A DNA stretch of 64,000 nt from Planosporangium spinosum. GTDB taxonomy: Bacteria > Actinomycetota > Actinomycetes > Mycobacteriales > Micromonosporaceae. The stretch lies in the NCBI RefSeq assembly GCF_049999945.1, contig NZ_JBLYUB010000014.1, forward strand, positions 124,001 to 188,000, read 5' to 3'. Shown piece by piece: positions 52,967-61,389 of this stretch (the stretch's first letter is position 1; each line of letters opens with the position of its first letter). Under the pieces are notes generated by a model, which saw only the letters and a list, made by a program, of their open reading frames with translations, was not told the origin of the DNA and did no database searches. The position numbers and the translations under genes were made by a program.

Positions 52967-53506
52967 GTGCTCTTCACCGTCGGACACGGCGCACGGTCGA
53001 TCGACGCCTTCACCGCGCTGCTGCGCGCCGCTTCGGTGGACACCGTCGTCGACATCCGGCGGTATCCGGGCTCACGCCGCCATCCGCAGTTCGGCCGGGA
53101 GGCACTCGACGCGGCACTGCGCGAGGGCGGCATCGGGTACGAGTGGCAGGGCGCCGCGCTCGGCGGTCGCCGGAGGCGCCGCGAGGGGTCGCGGCACACC
53201 GCGCTGCGGAACGCGTCCTTCGCCGGGTACGCCGACCACATGGACACCGCGGAGTTCCGGGAGGCCCTGGACGCGCTGGTGGCACGCGCGGCCACCGCGC
53301 GGCCGGCGATCATGTGCGCGGAGACGTACTGGGCGCACTGTCACCGGATGCTGGTCGCCGACGCGGCGGCGCTGCGTGGCGCGACGGTCGTCCACCTGCT
53401 CGACGCCGGCCGGCGTGAGGCGCACCGGTACCACCCGACGATGCGCCCCGGCCCGGACGGCTGGCCGGTGTTCGATCAGCCCGACACCCTGCCCGGGCTG
53501 GGTTGA
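52967..53506 (+). CDS. DUF488 domain protein
   Basis: The GTG start gives LFTVGHGARSIDAFTALLRA, the standard DUF488 opening. VDIRRYPGSRRHPQF, GYEWQGAALGGRRR and IMCAETYWAHCHRMLVAD follow, the last with the conserved CAE and CHR residues. DUF488 proteins are widespread and of unknown biochemical role; a nucleic-acid or heavy-metal link has been proposed for some. The 3' end and stop lie in a 15-bp tandem array. It is divergent from the deacetylase-like gene. Confidence 0.92.
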   Translation: MLFTVGHGARSIDAFTALLRAASVDTVVDIRRYPGSRRHPQFGREALDAALREGGIGYEWQGAALGGRRRRREGSRHTALRNASFAGYADHMDTAEFREALDALVARAATARPAIMCAETYWAHCHRMLVADAAALRGATVVHLLDAGRREAHRYHPTMRPGPDGWPVFDQPDTLPGLG

Positions 53507-53549
53507 TCCGGGCTGGGTTGAACCGGGCTGGGTTGATCCGGGCTGGGCG
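53493..53549. repeat. 15-bp tandem array covering the DUF488 stop codon
   Basis: Three full units of CCGGGCTGGGTTGA(T/A) start at 53493, 53508 and 53523, with a partial fourth to 53549. The stop TGA lies in the first unit, so each unit repeats a stop in that frame. Confidence 0.92.
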
Positions 53550-53564
53550 TGGTCGTCGGGCGGT

Positions 53565-53906
53565 CTAGTTCCGGGCGATGCGGACGACGGCCGCGCTGTC
53601 GGTGAGGCTGTCCAGCGAGACCGAGAACGCTCCCGCGTCAACGGCCGGCTGGCCGACGGCGAGCTGGAGTTGCTCGCCGGCGACCTCGACGGTCACCGTG
53701 TTGCCGTTGGTGGCCACCAGCTTCGCTTCGACGCCCAGGACCTTGGCGCTCGCGTCCACGCCACGGTCGAAGGTGACGGTGCAGGCGTCCAGGCCGCAGC
53801 TGGTGTCGGTGCCCTCGGAGCCGCAGCCGGTCAGCAGGGCGAGGCCGAGCAGGGTCCCGGCCGCCAGCATGGCGGCCCGGCGGGCGGGCCGGAGTCGGTG
53901 TGTCAC
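53565..53906 (-). CDS. Small lipoprotein, unknown function (113 aa)
   Basis: The GTG start is followed by an Arg-rich n-region, hydrophobic AAMLAAGTLLGLALL and lipobox LTGC-G (Cys near 28). The mature part has CGLDACTVTFDRGVDASAKVLGVEAKL and VTVEVAGEQLQLAVG, a small beta-rich domain with two more Cys. No family was recognised. It lies downstream of a TetR gene on the same strand, separated by two 16-bp repeats. Confidence 0.8.
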   Translation of the reverse strand: MTHRLRPARRAAMLAAGTLLGLALLTGCGSEGTDTSCGLDACTVTFDRGVDASAKVLGVEAKLVATNGNTVTVEVAGEQLQLAVGQPAVDAGAFSVSLDSLTDSAAVVRIARN

Positions 53907-53928
53907 GCGGTCCAGGGTACGGGACCGT

Positions 53929-53968
53929 TTCTACAGTTCAGTGCGCCGTGCCTTCTACAGTTCAGCGC
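53929..53968. repeat. 16-bp direct repeat at the end of the TetR gene
   Basis: TTCTACAGTTCAGTGC at 53929-53944 and a one-mismatch copy at 53953-53968. The second copy overlaps the TetR stop; both lie just upstream of the lipoprotein gene. Confidence 0.85.
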
Positions 53969-54606
53969 ACTGTGCCGGGGCTGTCCGGACGGTCGGGGCG
54001 GTAGGTCAGCACGGCGGTCACCAGGTGGGCGACCGTGTCGCCCAGGTCGGCCGGCGTGGCCGCCGGGGTGTCGGCGCCCGCGTACGGGTCGAGGGCCTGG
54101 AGCAGGAGTTCGTTGAGCCCGCCGACCAGGGCGACGGCCATCGCCGGGGACAGCGCCGGGATCTCCGGGTTGGCCGGCCGGCCCTCCTCGACGAGCGCGA
54201 CGAGGGTCTCGGCGAACCGCCGCTGCTTCTCCTGGCGCAGCCGGTACGCGCGGGGCCCGGCCGCCTGCATCTCCACCAGCAGCGTGCGGTAGGCCGCCGG
54301 CAGCGCCTCCATCGTCGACAGGTAGGCGCGCACGCCGGCGCGCACCCGTTCCCGCCACGGCTGGTCGCGGTCGCCGGCCGCGCGCCGCAGTACCGCGACG
54401 AGCTGGTCGCAGGAGTCGCCGTAGAGCGCCATGAGGCACTCTTCCTTGTCGGCGAAGTGCTCGTAGAAGGTCCGCTTGGAGACCCGCGCGTGGGCCACGA
54501 TGTCGGCGATGGTGCTCGCCGCGTACCCCTTCTCGGAGACGGCGGCGGCGAGCCCTCCGATGAGGTCCGCCCGCACCTGCGCGGCGGCTCGAGCTGTGCT
54601 GGCCAA
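53962..54606 (-). CDS. TetR-family regulator, divergent from monooxygenase operon
   Basis: The N-terminal helix-turn-helix is GLAAAVSEKGYAASTIADIVAHARVSKRTFYEHFADKEECLMALY. The C-terminal ligand domain has VRAYLSTMEALPAAYRTLLVEMQAAG, a common type in regulators of lipid or steroid degradation. The start is uncertain: a TTG at 54606 is used because the helix before the DNA-binding domain needs it. It is divergent from the monooxygenase operon. A 20-bp palindrome at 54738-54757 is its likely operator. Confidence 0.88.
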   Translation of the reverse strand: MASTARAAAQVRADLIGGLAAAVSEKGYAASTIADIVAHARVSKRTFYEHFADKEECLMALYGDSCDQLVAVLRRAAGDRDQPWRERVRAGVRAYLSTMEALPAAYRTLLVEMQAAGPRAYRLRQEKQRRFAETLVALVEEGRPANPEIPALSPAMAVALVGGLNELLLQALDPYAGADTPAATPADLGDTVAHLVTAVLTYRPDRPDSPGTVR

Positions 54607-54737
54607 CGCCTCCGCCTGCCCGGTTGCCGATGAGAGAGCGCGTCGCGGCCCTCGGTAGGCGGATGCTACCGCGCCGGTGGGAGCCGTGCCCGGAGGTCTT
54701 CCCCGCGCCCCTTACCCGATGGTAACTTCCGGTCATC

Positions 54738-54757
54738 GTGGTACCGGTCGGTACCAC
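54738..54757. promoter_or_regulatory. 20-bp palindrome, probable TetR operator
   Basis: GTGGTACCG-GT-CGGTACCAC has perfect 9-bp arms. It ends 28 bp before the monooxygenase start and sits at or just after its probable promoter, so binding would block transcription. Confidence 0.75.
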
Positions 54758-54785
54758 ATGGGCGGCGATCAATGGAGCGCAAACC

Positions 54786-56360
54786 GTGAGCGGTAACGGC
54801 GAACCGGTACGCCACGAGCCGGTGGACCACGAGCCGGTACGCCACGAGCCGGTACACCACCGGGTCGCCGTCGTCGGTGCCGGATTCGGCGGCATCGGTA
54901 CGGCGATCCGGCTCAAGCAGTCCGGCTACCACGACTTCGTGGTGTTCGACCGGGGCGCCGACGTCGGCGGTACCTGGCGCGACAACACGTACCCGGGCTG
55001 CGCCTGCGACGTGCCGTCGCACCTGTACTCGCTGTCGTTCGCGCCTAACCCGCGCTGGTCACGCAGCTTCTCCGGCCAGCCGGAGATCTGGGAGTACCTG
55101 CGCGGCTGCGTCACCCGGTACGGCATCGGCCCGCACCTGCGACTGCGGCACGAGGTGACCGGCGCGCGGTGGGACGCCGCGGCCGGACACTGGCTGATCG
55201 GGACGTCGCAGGGCGAGTACAGCGCGGACGTGTTGGTCGCCGCCGGCGGACCGCTCGCCGAGCCGTCGATACCGGACCTGCCGGGCCTTTCCACGTTCGG
55301 CGGTGAGGTCTTCCACTCCGCGCGCTGGAACCACGACCTCGACCTGGCCGGGCGGCGGGTGGCGGTGATCGGTACCGGCGCCTCGGCCATCCAGTTCGTC
55401 CCGGAGATCGCGCCGACGGTGGCCCGGCTGCACCTGTTCCAGCGCACCCCGCCGTGGATCATGCCGCGCGCCGACCGCGCCATCGGCGAGGCGGAGAAGC
55501 GGCTGTTCCGGGCGTTCCCACCGGTGCAGCGGGCGGTGCGGGCCGGGATCTATCTCGCGCGCGAGACCGTCATGGCCACCGGATTCCTGAACCCGACCCT
55601 CATGCGGGTGGCGGGGCAGCGGGTGGCCCACCGGCACCTGCGCCGGTCGGTCGCCGACCCGGCGCTGCGCGCCACCCTCAGCCCGGACTACACCATGGGC
55701 TGCAAGCGGGTCCTGCTGTCCAACGACTACTACCCGGCCCTGACCCGCGACAACGTCGACGTGGTCACCGCCGGCATCGCCGAGGTGCGCCCGGACGGCA
55801 TCGTCACCCGCGACGGCATCCGGCACGAGGTGGACACCATCATCTTCGGTACCGGGTTCCACGTCACCGACCCGCCCATCGCCGCGCACCTGCGGGGCCG
55901 GGACGGGCGCACCCTGGAACAGGTGTGGGCCGGCAGCATGCGGGCACACCAGGGCATCACGGTGGCCGGCTTCCCGAACCTGTTCCTGTTGCTCGGCCCG
56001 AACACCGGCCTCGGGCACAGCTCGGTGGTGTTCATGATCGAATGCCAGATCCGGTACCTGCTGGGCGCGCTGCGCCACCTCGACCGTGCCGGGGTCGCCG
56101 CGATCGAGCCGGCGCCCGAGGCGCAGGCGGCCTTCGTCGCCGACGTCGACCGGCGGATGCGGGGCACGGTGTGGACCAGCGGCGGCTGCAAGAGCTGGTA
56201 CCTCGACGCGACCGGCCGCAACTCGACCCTGTGGCCGGGCTACACCTGGTCGTACTGGCTGCGCACACGCCGGTTCGACCCGGCCGCCTACCGGCCGGTG
56301 CCGAGACATCCCGTGGCCGCCCGCAGCGGGGCGGAACAGACCGTGGAGGAGGGGCGATGA
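54786..56360 (+). CDS. Baeyer-Villiger-type flavin monooxygenase
   Basis: GTG at 54786 follows GGAG with 9 bases; an upstream GTG lies inside the operator. After an N-terminal repeat of HEPVRHEPVDH type comes the FAD motif VAVVGAGFGGIGTAI (about 29-43), then GGTWRDNTYPGCACDVPSHLYS, the BVMO fingerprint FGGEVFHSARWNH, and the NADPH motif VAVIGTGASAIQFVPEIA. The enzyme inserts oxygen into ketones or hydroxylates lipophilic substrates; it resembles the EtaA/MymA type. It begins a three-gene operon. Confidence 0.93.
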   Translation: MSGNGEPVRHEPVDHEPVRHEPVHHRVAVVGAGFGGIGTAIRLKQSGYHDFVVFDRGADVGGTWRDNTYPGCACDVPSHLYSLSFAPNPRWSRSFSGQPEIWEYLRGCVTRYGIGPHLRLRHEVTGARWDAAAGHWLIGTSQGEYSADVLVAAGGPLAEPSIPDLPGLSTFGGEVFHSARWNHDLDLAGRRVAVIGTGASAIQFVPEIAPTVARLHLFQRTPPWIMPRADRAIGEAEKRLFRAFPPVQRAVRAGIYLARETVMATGFLNPTLMRVAGQRVAHRHLRRSVADPALRATLSPDYTMGCKRVLLSNDYYPALTRDNVDVVTAGIAEVRPDGIVTRDGIRHEVDTIIFGTGFHVTDPPIAAHLRGRDGRTLEQVWAGSMRAHQGITVAGFPNLFLLLGPNTGLGHSSVVFMIECQIRYLLGALRHLDRAGVAAIEPAPEAQAAFVADVDRRMRGTVWTSGGCKSWYLDATGRNSTLWPGYTWSYWLRTRRFDPAAYRPVPRHPVAARSGAEQTVEEGR

Positions 56361-57247
56361 CCCGGTCGTTGCAGGGCACGGTCGTTCTGGTCACCGGCGC
56401 GGCGCGCGGGATCGGTGAGCACACCGCCCGGCTCGCCGCCGCGCGCGGTGCCCGGCTCGCGCTCGTCGGCCTGGAGCCCGAGCGCCTCGCCGCGCTCGCC
56501 GCGGAGCTGGGGAAACAACATGTATGGTACGAGTGCGACGTCACCGACCAGGCCGCCCTGGACCGGGCCGCCCGCGACACCGTGGCGGCCCTCGGGCGCA
56601 TCGACGTCGTGGTCGCCAACGCCGGCATCGCCAACCGGGGCACGATCGCGGTCGGCGGCATCGAGGGCATGATCCGGACCGTCGACGTGAACCTGCTCGG
56701 GGTGATGCGCACCGTCGGGGCCACCGTCGAACATGTCATCGCCAGCCGCGGGTACTTCCTGCTGGTGTCGTCCGCCGCCGCGTTCACCGTGCTGCCCGGC
56801 ATGGCGGCGTACTGCGCCTCCAAAGCCGGCGTCGAGCAGTTCGGCAACGCCATCCGGCTGGAGTTGGCGCACCGGGGCGTCGCCGTCGGCACCGCCCACC
56901 CCGGCTGGATCGACACCGACCTGGTCCGCGACGCGAAGGACGACCTGCCGGCGTTCCGCGAGGCGCGGGCGAAGCTACCCTGGCCGCTGCGGTCGGACAC
57001 CTCGGTCGAGGCGTGCGCCGCCGCGTTCGTCGACGCGATCGGGCGGCGCCGCCGCAAGGTGTACGTGCCCCGCGCGGTCGGGCTGGTGCAGGCGCTGCGG
57101 ACCCTCACCACCGGCCCGCTCGCCGACGCCGTGATCGGGCGCACCGCCCGCCACTCCGTACCACAGATGGAGGAGCAGGTACGGCGGCTGGGCCGGTCCT
57201 TCGGCGCGCACGTACCGGCGCGTACCACCGACGCCAAGGAGAGTTGA
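56357..57247 (+). CDS. Short-chain dehydrogenase/reductase
   Basis: ATG overlaps the monooxygenase stop (ATGA). The 296-residue SDR has the cofactor motif VLVTGAARGIGEHTARLAAARG, VVVANAGIANRGT, the catalytic Ser in LLVSSAAAF, and YCASKAGVEQF with Tyr and Lys. A C-terminal extension of ~60 residues (RKVYVPRAVGLVQALRTL) is typical of lipid-type SDRs of the SadH kind. It likely interconverts an alcohol and the ketone used or formed by the monooxygenase. Confidence 0.94.
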   Translation: MTRSLQGTVVLVTGAARGIGEHTARLAAARGARLALVGLEPERLAALAAELGKQHVWYECDVTDQAALDRAARDTVAALGRIDVVVANAGIANRGTIAVGGIEGMIRTVDVNLLGVMRTVGATVEHVIASRGYFLLVSSAAAFTVLPGMAAYCASKAGVEQFGNAIRLELAHRGVAVGTAHPGWIDTDLVRDAKDDLPAFREARAKLPWPLRSDTSVEACAAAFVDAIGRRRRKVYVPRAVGLVQALRTLTTGPLADAVIGRTARHSVPQMEEQVRRLGRSFGAHVPARTTDAKES

Positions 57248-57249
57248 GC

Positions 57250-58038
57250 GTGGACCTGGAGCTGGTGTACGAGCGGCGCGGCGCGGGTGAGCCGCTGGTC
57301 CTGCTGCATGGCATCGGCCATCACTGGCGGGCCTGGGAGCCGGTGCTGGACAGGCTGGCGACCGTCCACGACGTGATCGCCGTGGACCTGCCCGGCTTCG
57401 GCCGGTCGCCGCTGCCACCGGGCCAACTGCCGCAGGGCATGCCGGTACTGGTCGCCGGCATCGCCGCGTTCTTCGACCGGCTGGGGCTGGGGCGACCGCA
57501 CGTGGCCGGCAACAGCCTCGGTGGCGCCATCGCCCTGGAACTGGCCGCGGCCGGGCAGGCGGCGTCGGCGACCGCGCTGTCGCCGGCCGGTTTCTGCACC
57601 TCCGGTCAGCTCCGCTGGGCGGTCAACGTGCTGCGGTTCCACCGGGCCGCGGCGTACCTGCCCGAGCCGGTCATCCGCCGGGTGCTCGCCGTCGAGGCGC
57701 TGCGGGCGGTGTCGTTCGGCATGCTGATGGCCCGGCCCCGGCGGATCACCGCCGAGGCGGCCCTGGCCGACTCGCTGGCGCTGCGCAACGCCCGCGCGTT
57801 CGAGACGGTCGCCCGCAACGGCCTGCGGTACGCCTTCCAGGGCGCGCCGACCGTTCCGGTCACGATCGCCTGGGGTACCCGCGACCGCATCCTGCCCTAC
57901 CGGCAGGCGGCCCTGGCGCGCCGGCTGCTGCCCGACGCCCGGCACGTCGACCTGACCGGCTGCGGGCACGTACCGATGCACGACGACCCGGACCGGGTGG
58001 TGTCGGTCATCCTGGCCACCACCGGCGCCGCCGGCTGA
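57250..58038 (+). CDS. Alpha/beta hydrolase in monooxygenase operon
   Basis: GTG at 57250 follows AAGGAG and starts 2 bases after the SDR stop. The 262-residue enzyme has the oxyanion region VLLHGIGHHWRAWE, nucleophile elbow HVAGNSLGG, acid in AWGTRDRILP and His in TGCGHVPMHDDP. It probably cleaves the ester or lactone made by the monooxygenase. Gene content (monooxygenase, SDR, hydrolase) resembles the mymA operon of Mycobacterium tuberculosis. Confidence 0.93.
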   Translation: MDLELVYERRGAGEPLVLLHGIGHHWRAWEPVLDRLATVHDVIAVDLPGFGRSPLPPGQLPQGMPVLVAGIAAFFDRLGLGRPHVAGNSLGGAIALELAAAGQAASATALSPAGFCTSGQLRWAVNVLRFHRAAAYLPEPVIRRVLAVEALRAVSFGMLMARPRRITAEAALADSLALRNARAFETVARNGLRYAFQGAPTVPVTIAWGTRDRILPYRQAALARRLLPDARHVDLTGCGHVPMHDDPDRVVSVILATTGAAG

Positions 58039-58063
58039 CCGCGCGATCGGCGGCAGCGTGCCG

Positions 58064-58795
58064 TCAGGGCAGGGTGAAGAAGACCATCGGGTTGTCCCGG
58101 CCGGTGTGCACCGGCTCGACCAGCCCGAGTTCCCGCCTGACCTCGACGAGCTGCCGGTGCACCTCGGGAGCCCGGGCGGGCGACGCGGTGAGGTATCCGA
58201 GGCTGCGGTCGGCCAGCCACCGCAGCAGCACGGCGCCCTCGGTGAACGGCAGCGGCCGGCGGCCGTGGAACACGTCGTGCACGCTCACCGGCGTCCCGGC
58301 CGGTACCCGGGGGAACAGCCTGGCCAGGTACCAGCGGGCGAACCGGCCGCTGTGCGCGGCGTCGACGAACAGGTAGCCGGTACGGTCGGCCGGCATCGCC
58401 GACGCGGCCCGCACGTCGCCCCGGACGAAGGTCCAGCGGTCGCCGGCCAGCGCCCGGGGTACCGCGTGCATCGCGTGGTCGACGAGGTCGTACGAGTACA
58501 GGTGGCCGACCCCGTTGTCGTGCAGCGCGCGCAGGATCCAGGTGGTCGACCAGCCGTGGAACGTGCCGATCTCGACCACCGTCTCCGGTCGCCGTTCGCG
58601 CAGCAGCAGGTACGTGATCTCCGCCTCGAGGTCGTCGAGCTGCGCGACCACGTCGGGGTTGGCGCGCAGGAACCGCCGCTGCGCGTCCCGGACCTCGGCC
58701 AGGTCGGCGGCGTACTTGCGGTACAGCTGCTCGACCTGCACGAGATCGGGAACGGTGACCGGGCGGCCGGTCACCCGGTCCTCCTTCGAGGTCAT
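58064..58795 (-). CDS. Class I SAM-dependent methyltransferase (Methyltransf_24/CmcI-like)
   Basis: ATG follows AAGGAGCACCCG and overlaps the acyltransferase stop (ATGA). Motif I is VVEIGTFHGWSTTWILRAL (about 73-91); later VRGDVRAASAMPADRTGYLFVDAAHSGRFARWYL matches CmcI-like and O-methyltransferase families that act on sugars or polyketides. PVSVHDVFHGRRPLPFTEG follows. It is the last gene of a three-gene overlapping operon with an acyltransferase, so it may modify a cell-surface glycolipid (inference). Confidence 0.85.
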   Translation of the reverse strand: MTSKEDRVTGRPVTVPDLVQVEQLYRKYAADLAEVRDAQRRFLRANPDVVAQLDDLEAEITYLLLRERRPETVVEIGTFHGWSTTWILRALHDNGVGHLYSYDLVDHAMHAVPRALAGDRWTFVRGDVRAASAMPADRTGYLFVDAAHSGRFARWYLARLFPRVPAGTPVSVHDVFHGRRPLPFTEGAVLLRWLADRSLGYLTASPARAPEVHRQLVEVRRELGLVEPVHTGRDNPMVFFTLP

Positions 58796-60072
58796 CGGGT
58801 GCTCCTTCGGGGACGGGGACGGGGACGGGCGCCGACGGTCGCGAGGAGGCCGGCCAGCACCGCGGCGACGGCGGGCAGCCAGCACAGCCGGTGCAGCAGC
58901 CAGCGCGGGCCGGACGGGGCGTCGACCAGGCCGGGCGCCGGGGCGACCAGGGCGGAGCAGAGGATCAGCAGCACCAGTGCGCTCTGGTGCCACAGGTAGA
59001 CCGGCATCGCGAGGCGGTTGACCGCAGCGACGGGGCGCCACGGCCACCGGTGCCGCGCGGTCGCGGCGAGCCACGGGCGTACCAGCAGGAACAGGCCGAT
59101 CTGGAGGGCCGCGAACGCGATCTGGAGCAGCGACGGCGGGTCCAGGTTGGATCGGGTACCCGTGCCGCCGACCATGCTCGCCGGGTAGCCGGCGCCCGCC
59201 ACGAGCAGCACGGCGGCCACCGCACCCGCGACCACGAGGACGGCGCCGGTGCGCCGCCGGACGATCCAGCCGGTGCCGGTGCCGGTGGGCTGCCGGACGA
59301 TCCTGCCGGTGCGCGGCTCGGCCCGGTCGGTACGCGCGAGCGCGACCCCCCACGCGTACGGCAGCAGCCACCCGCACAGCACCGCCGCCGCGCCGAGCAC
59401 GGCCGGCACGCCGGTCGGCACCGGCCACGGGCCGGAGCGCGCCAGGTCGTCGGCGGCCACGACGGCGACCGACCCGACAGCGACCGGCACCGGGGTACGG
59501 GCCGTCAGCACCGGGGTGAGGGCCAGGAGCACCACCAGTACCGCGAGGAACCACAGTGGACTGACGACGTACCAGCCGATGCGGTGCAGCACGGCGAACG
59601 GGGTACCGGTCAGGGCCAGCACCAGCAGCAGCGGGAGCCAGAACGCGACCAGGTACCCGACCGCGCGGGCCGCCTGCCCGACCCGGTGCGCGAGCCAGGG
59701 CAGGTACCGCGGCGCCCGGCCCAGGCTGGTGAACGCGGCGTAGCCGGCGGCGAGGAACAGCGGCGCCAGGGTCTGCAACAGCCAGGTCAGCGGCGTCAAC
59801 GCGGGCATCGCGCGCAGCGGGCTGGCCACCGCCCAGCCGACCGGGTCCACGACGACGGCGGTCACCAGCCAGTGCCCGGTCACCACGCCGACGACGGCCA
59901 GTGCGCGCAGCGCGTCGATGGTCGGCTCACGGCTGTCCGGCGCAGACGCCTCAGCGGGAGGTGTCGGCTCAACAGCCGTCGTCGGCTCAGCGGGCGGTGT
60001 CGGCTCAACAGCCGTCGTCGGCTCAGCGGGTGGTGTCGGCTCAACGGCCGTCGTCGGCTCAGCCGCGGACAT
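58792..60072 (-). CDS. Membrane-bound acyltransferase, OafA/YrhL family
   Basis: The start overlaps the upstream gene by 14 bases. The N-terminus has three 12-residue repeats (EPTTAVEPTPPA) from a 36-bp array. Then about ten transmembrane helices follow with TIDALRALAVVGVVTGHWLV, where the His of TGHW is the conserved residue, and VNRLAMPVYLWHQSALVLL near the end. The family O-acylates sugars in lipids or peptidoglycan. The C-terminus is Arg-rich. Confidence 0.88.
   Translation of the reverse strand: MSAAEPTTAVEPTPPAEPTTAVEPTPPAEPTTAVEPTPPAEASAPDSREPTIDALRALAVVGVVTGHWLVTAVVVDPVGWAVASPLRAMPALTPLTWLLQTLAPLFLAAGYAAFTSLGRAPRYLPWLAHRVGQAARAVGYLVAFWLPLLLVLALTGTPFAVLHRIGWYVVSPLWFLAVLVVLLALTPVLTARTPVPVAVGSVAVVAADDLARSGPWPVPTGVPAVLGAAAVLCGWLLPYAWGVALARTDRAEPRTGRIVRQPTGTGTGWIVRRRTGAVLVVAGAVAAVLLVAGAGYPASMVGGTGTRSNLDPPSLLQIAFAALQIGLFLLVRPWLAATARHRWPWRPVAAVNRLAMPVYLWHQSALVLLILCSALVAPAPGLVDAPSGPRWLLHRLCWLPAVAAVLAGLLATVGARPRPRPRRSTR
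59951..60058. repeat. 36-bp tandem array, three copies, in acyltransferase 5' end
   Basis: Units start at 59951, 59987 and 60023, differing at few positions, and encode the EPTTAVEPTPPA repeat in frame. Confidence 0.93.
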
Positions 60073-61183
60073 CGGCGCGCGCCTGTCCCGAGGGGGCCGT
60101 TCCCGCCGTACCTGTCACGTGGCCGTAGTCGCCCAGCGCAATGCGGGCCAGGTTGCGGGCCGAATCGGTACCGGGAGTCAGGTACCCGGTGTGTCCCCGC
60201 GCGCCATCGGTGCCGACCACCCGCGCGCCGAACCCGGCCGACACCGGGCTCGGGCCGTGCCCCAGGCCGCACACCTGGACGTGCGGTACCGTCCCGACCC
60301 AGTCGCCGGCCGCCAGCGCCGCCCACACCCGCGCCGGGGTCCGCAGCGCCGTCACGTCCGCCGCCCGCAGCCCCGGGCTGCCGAGGACCACGAGGTCGGC
60401 GACGCGGGCGCGGGCCGCCGTAAACCGGCACACCAGCGAGCCGTAGCTGTGGCAGAACAGGCCCACGGGCGCGTCCGGGCGGTACGCCGACAGCCCGGCG
60501 AGAAACCGCACCAGCCGGTCCGCCCCGGCACGCGCCAGGTCAGCGCGCAGCGCGTCGGCGCCCAGACCGGCCGGTGCCCGGTAACCGCCCCAGGCGACCA
60601 CCGCGACCCGGGTACCGGCGCCCGCGGTGTCCACCGCGACCCGCAACCCGCCGGCCAGGTCGCGCAGGTGGCCCGGCCCGTCGAGATGGGACAGGTCGGC
60701 GTCGTTACCGGGTACCACGACGGCGATCCGGTCCGCGGTGGCGAGATCGCCGAGGACCTCCACCACGGTCCCGCGGCCGCGCGGATCGTACGCCAGGGTC
60801 CGGGTACCCGGCCGGGGCCCGGCCGCGCGCGGGGCCGACCGCGCGCGCGGGCGGACCAGCCGGTCGTTCGCGGCGAACCGCAGCTCGGGTGGTGCGCCGT
60901 CGAGGTTGCCAACGACCGACGGGTACCGCGCGACGAGCCGGGTCCGCTCGGCCGCCGGTACGGCGGCGAAGAACCGGGCGACCGTACCGGGCGTCGCGGT
61001 CACCGGGTCGGGCAGCCGCACGGCGCCTACGGAGTCGCGCCGCCACTGACGCGTACCGGGCTGCGGACGGTCGACGGGGTCCGGGTGCGCCACCGCACCC
61101 GTACCCACCGTCAGCAGCGGGATCAGGAGGCCGAGCAGCGCGGTGCGCCGGATCAGTGGTAGCGCGGTGCGCTGTGGTGACAT
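60059..61183 (-). CDS. Secreted alpha/beta hydrolase, DUF1023 (Abhydrolase_8) family
   Basis: ATG at 61183 has GGAGGGGACGCAACC upstream and starts a signal peptide (RRTALLGLLIPLLTVGTGAVA). The DUF1023 domain (from about 130) has TLAYDPRGRGTVVEVLGDLATADRIAVVVPGNDADLSH, the elbow VGLFCHSYGSLVCR (Ser) and the final HTGYLTPGTDSARNLARIALG with the catalytic His. Such secreted esterases are abundant in actinobacteria. It heads an operon with a membrane acyltransferase and a methyltransferase, suggesting processing of an acylated surface or secreted compound. Confidence 0.9.
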   Translation of the reverse strand: MSPQRTALPLIRRTALLGLLIPLLTVGTGAVAHPDPVDRPQPGTRQWRRDSVGAVRLPDPVTATPGTVARFFAAVPAAERTRLVARYPSVVGNLDGAPPELRFAANDRLVRPRARSAPRAAGPRPGTRTLAYDPRGRGTVVEVLGDLATADRIAVVVPGNDADLSHLDGPGHLRDLAGGLRVAVDTAGAGTRVAVVAWGGYRAPAGLGADALRADLARAGADRLVRFLAGLSAYRPDAPVGLFCHSYGSLVCRFTAARARVADLVVLGSPGLRAADVTALRTPARVWAALAAGDWVGTVPHVQVCGLGHGPSPVSAGFGARVVGTDGARGHTGYLTPGTDSARNLARIALGDYGHVTGTAGTAPSGQARADVRG

Positions 61184-61389
61184 GGTTGCGTCCCCTCCGC
61201 TCACGGCCCGTGGGGCCTGCGATTCGCGGAGCAGACGGTAGGGAGGAGGTGGCGGTCCGGGCGTCACCCTGCGGTAGCCGATCGGCGTGGTACCGGGGTA
61301 CTACGGCCGCGGCGGGCGGGCGCGGCGAGCAGTACCGCTCAGGCCCGCTCCGCGCTCAGGGCCGGTTCGCGTTCAGGCCCCGTCCGTGC

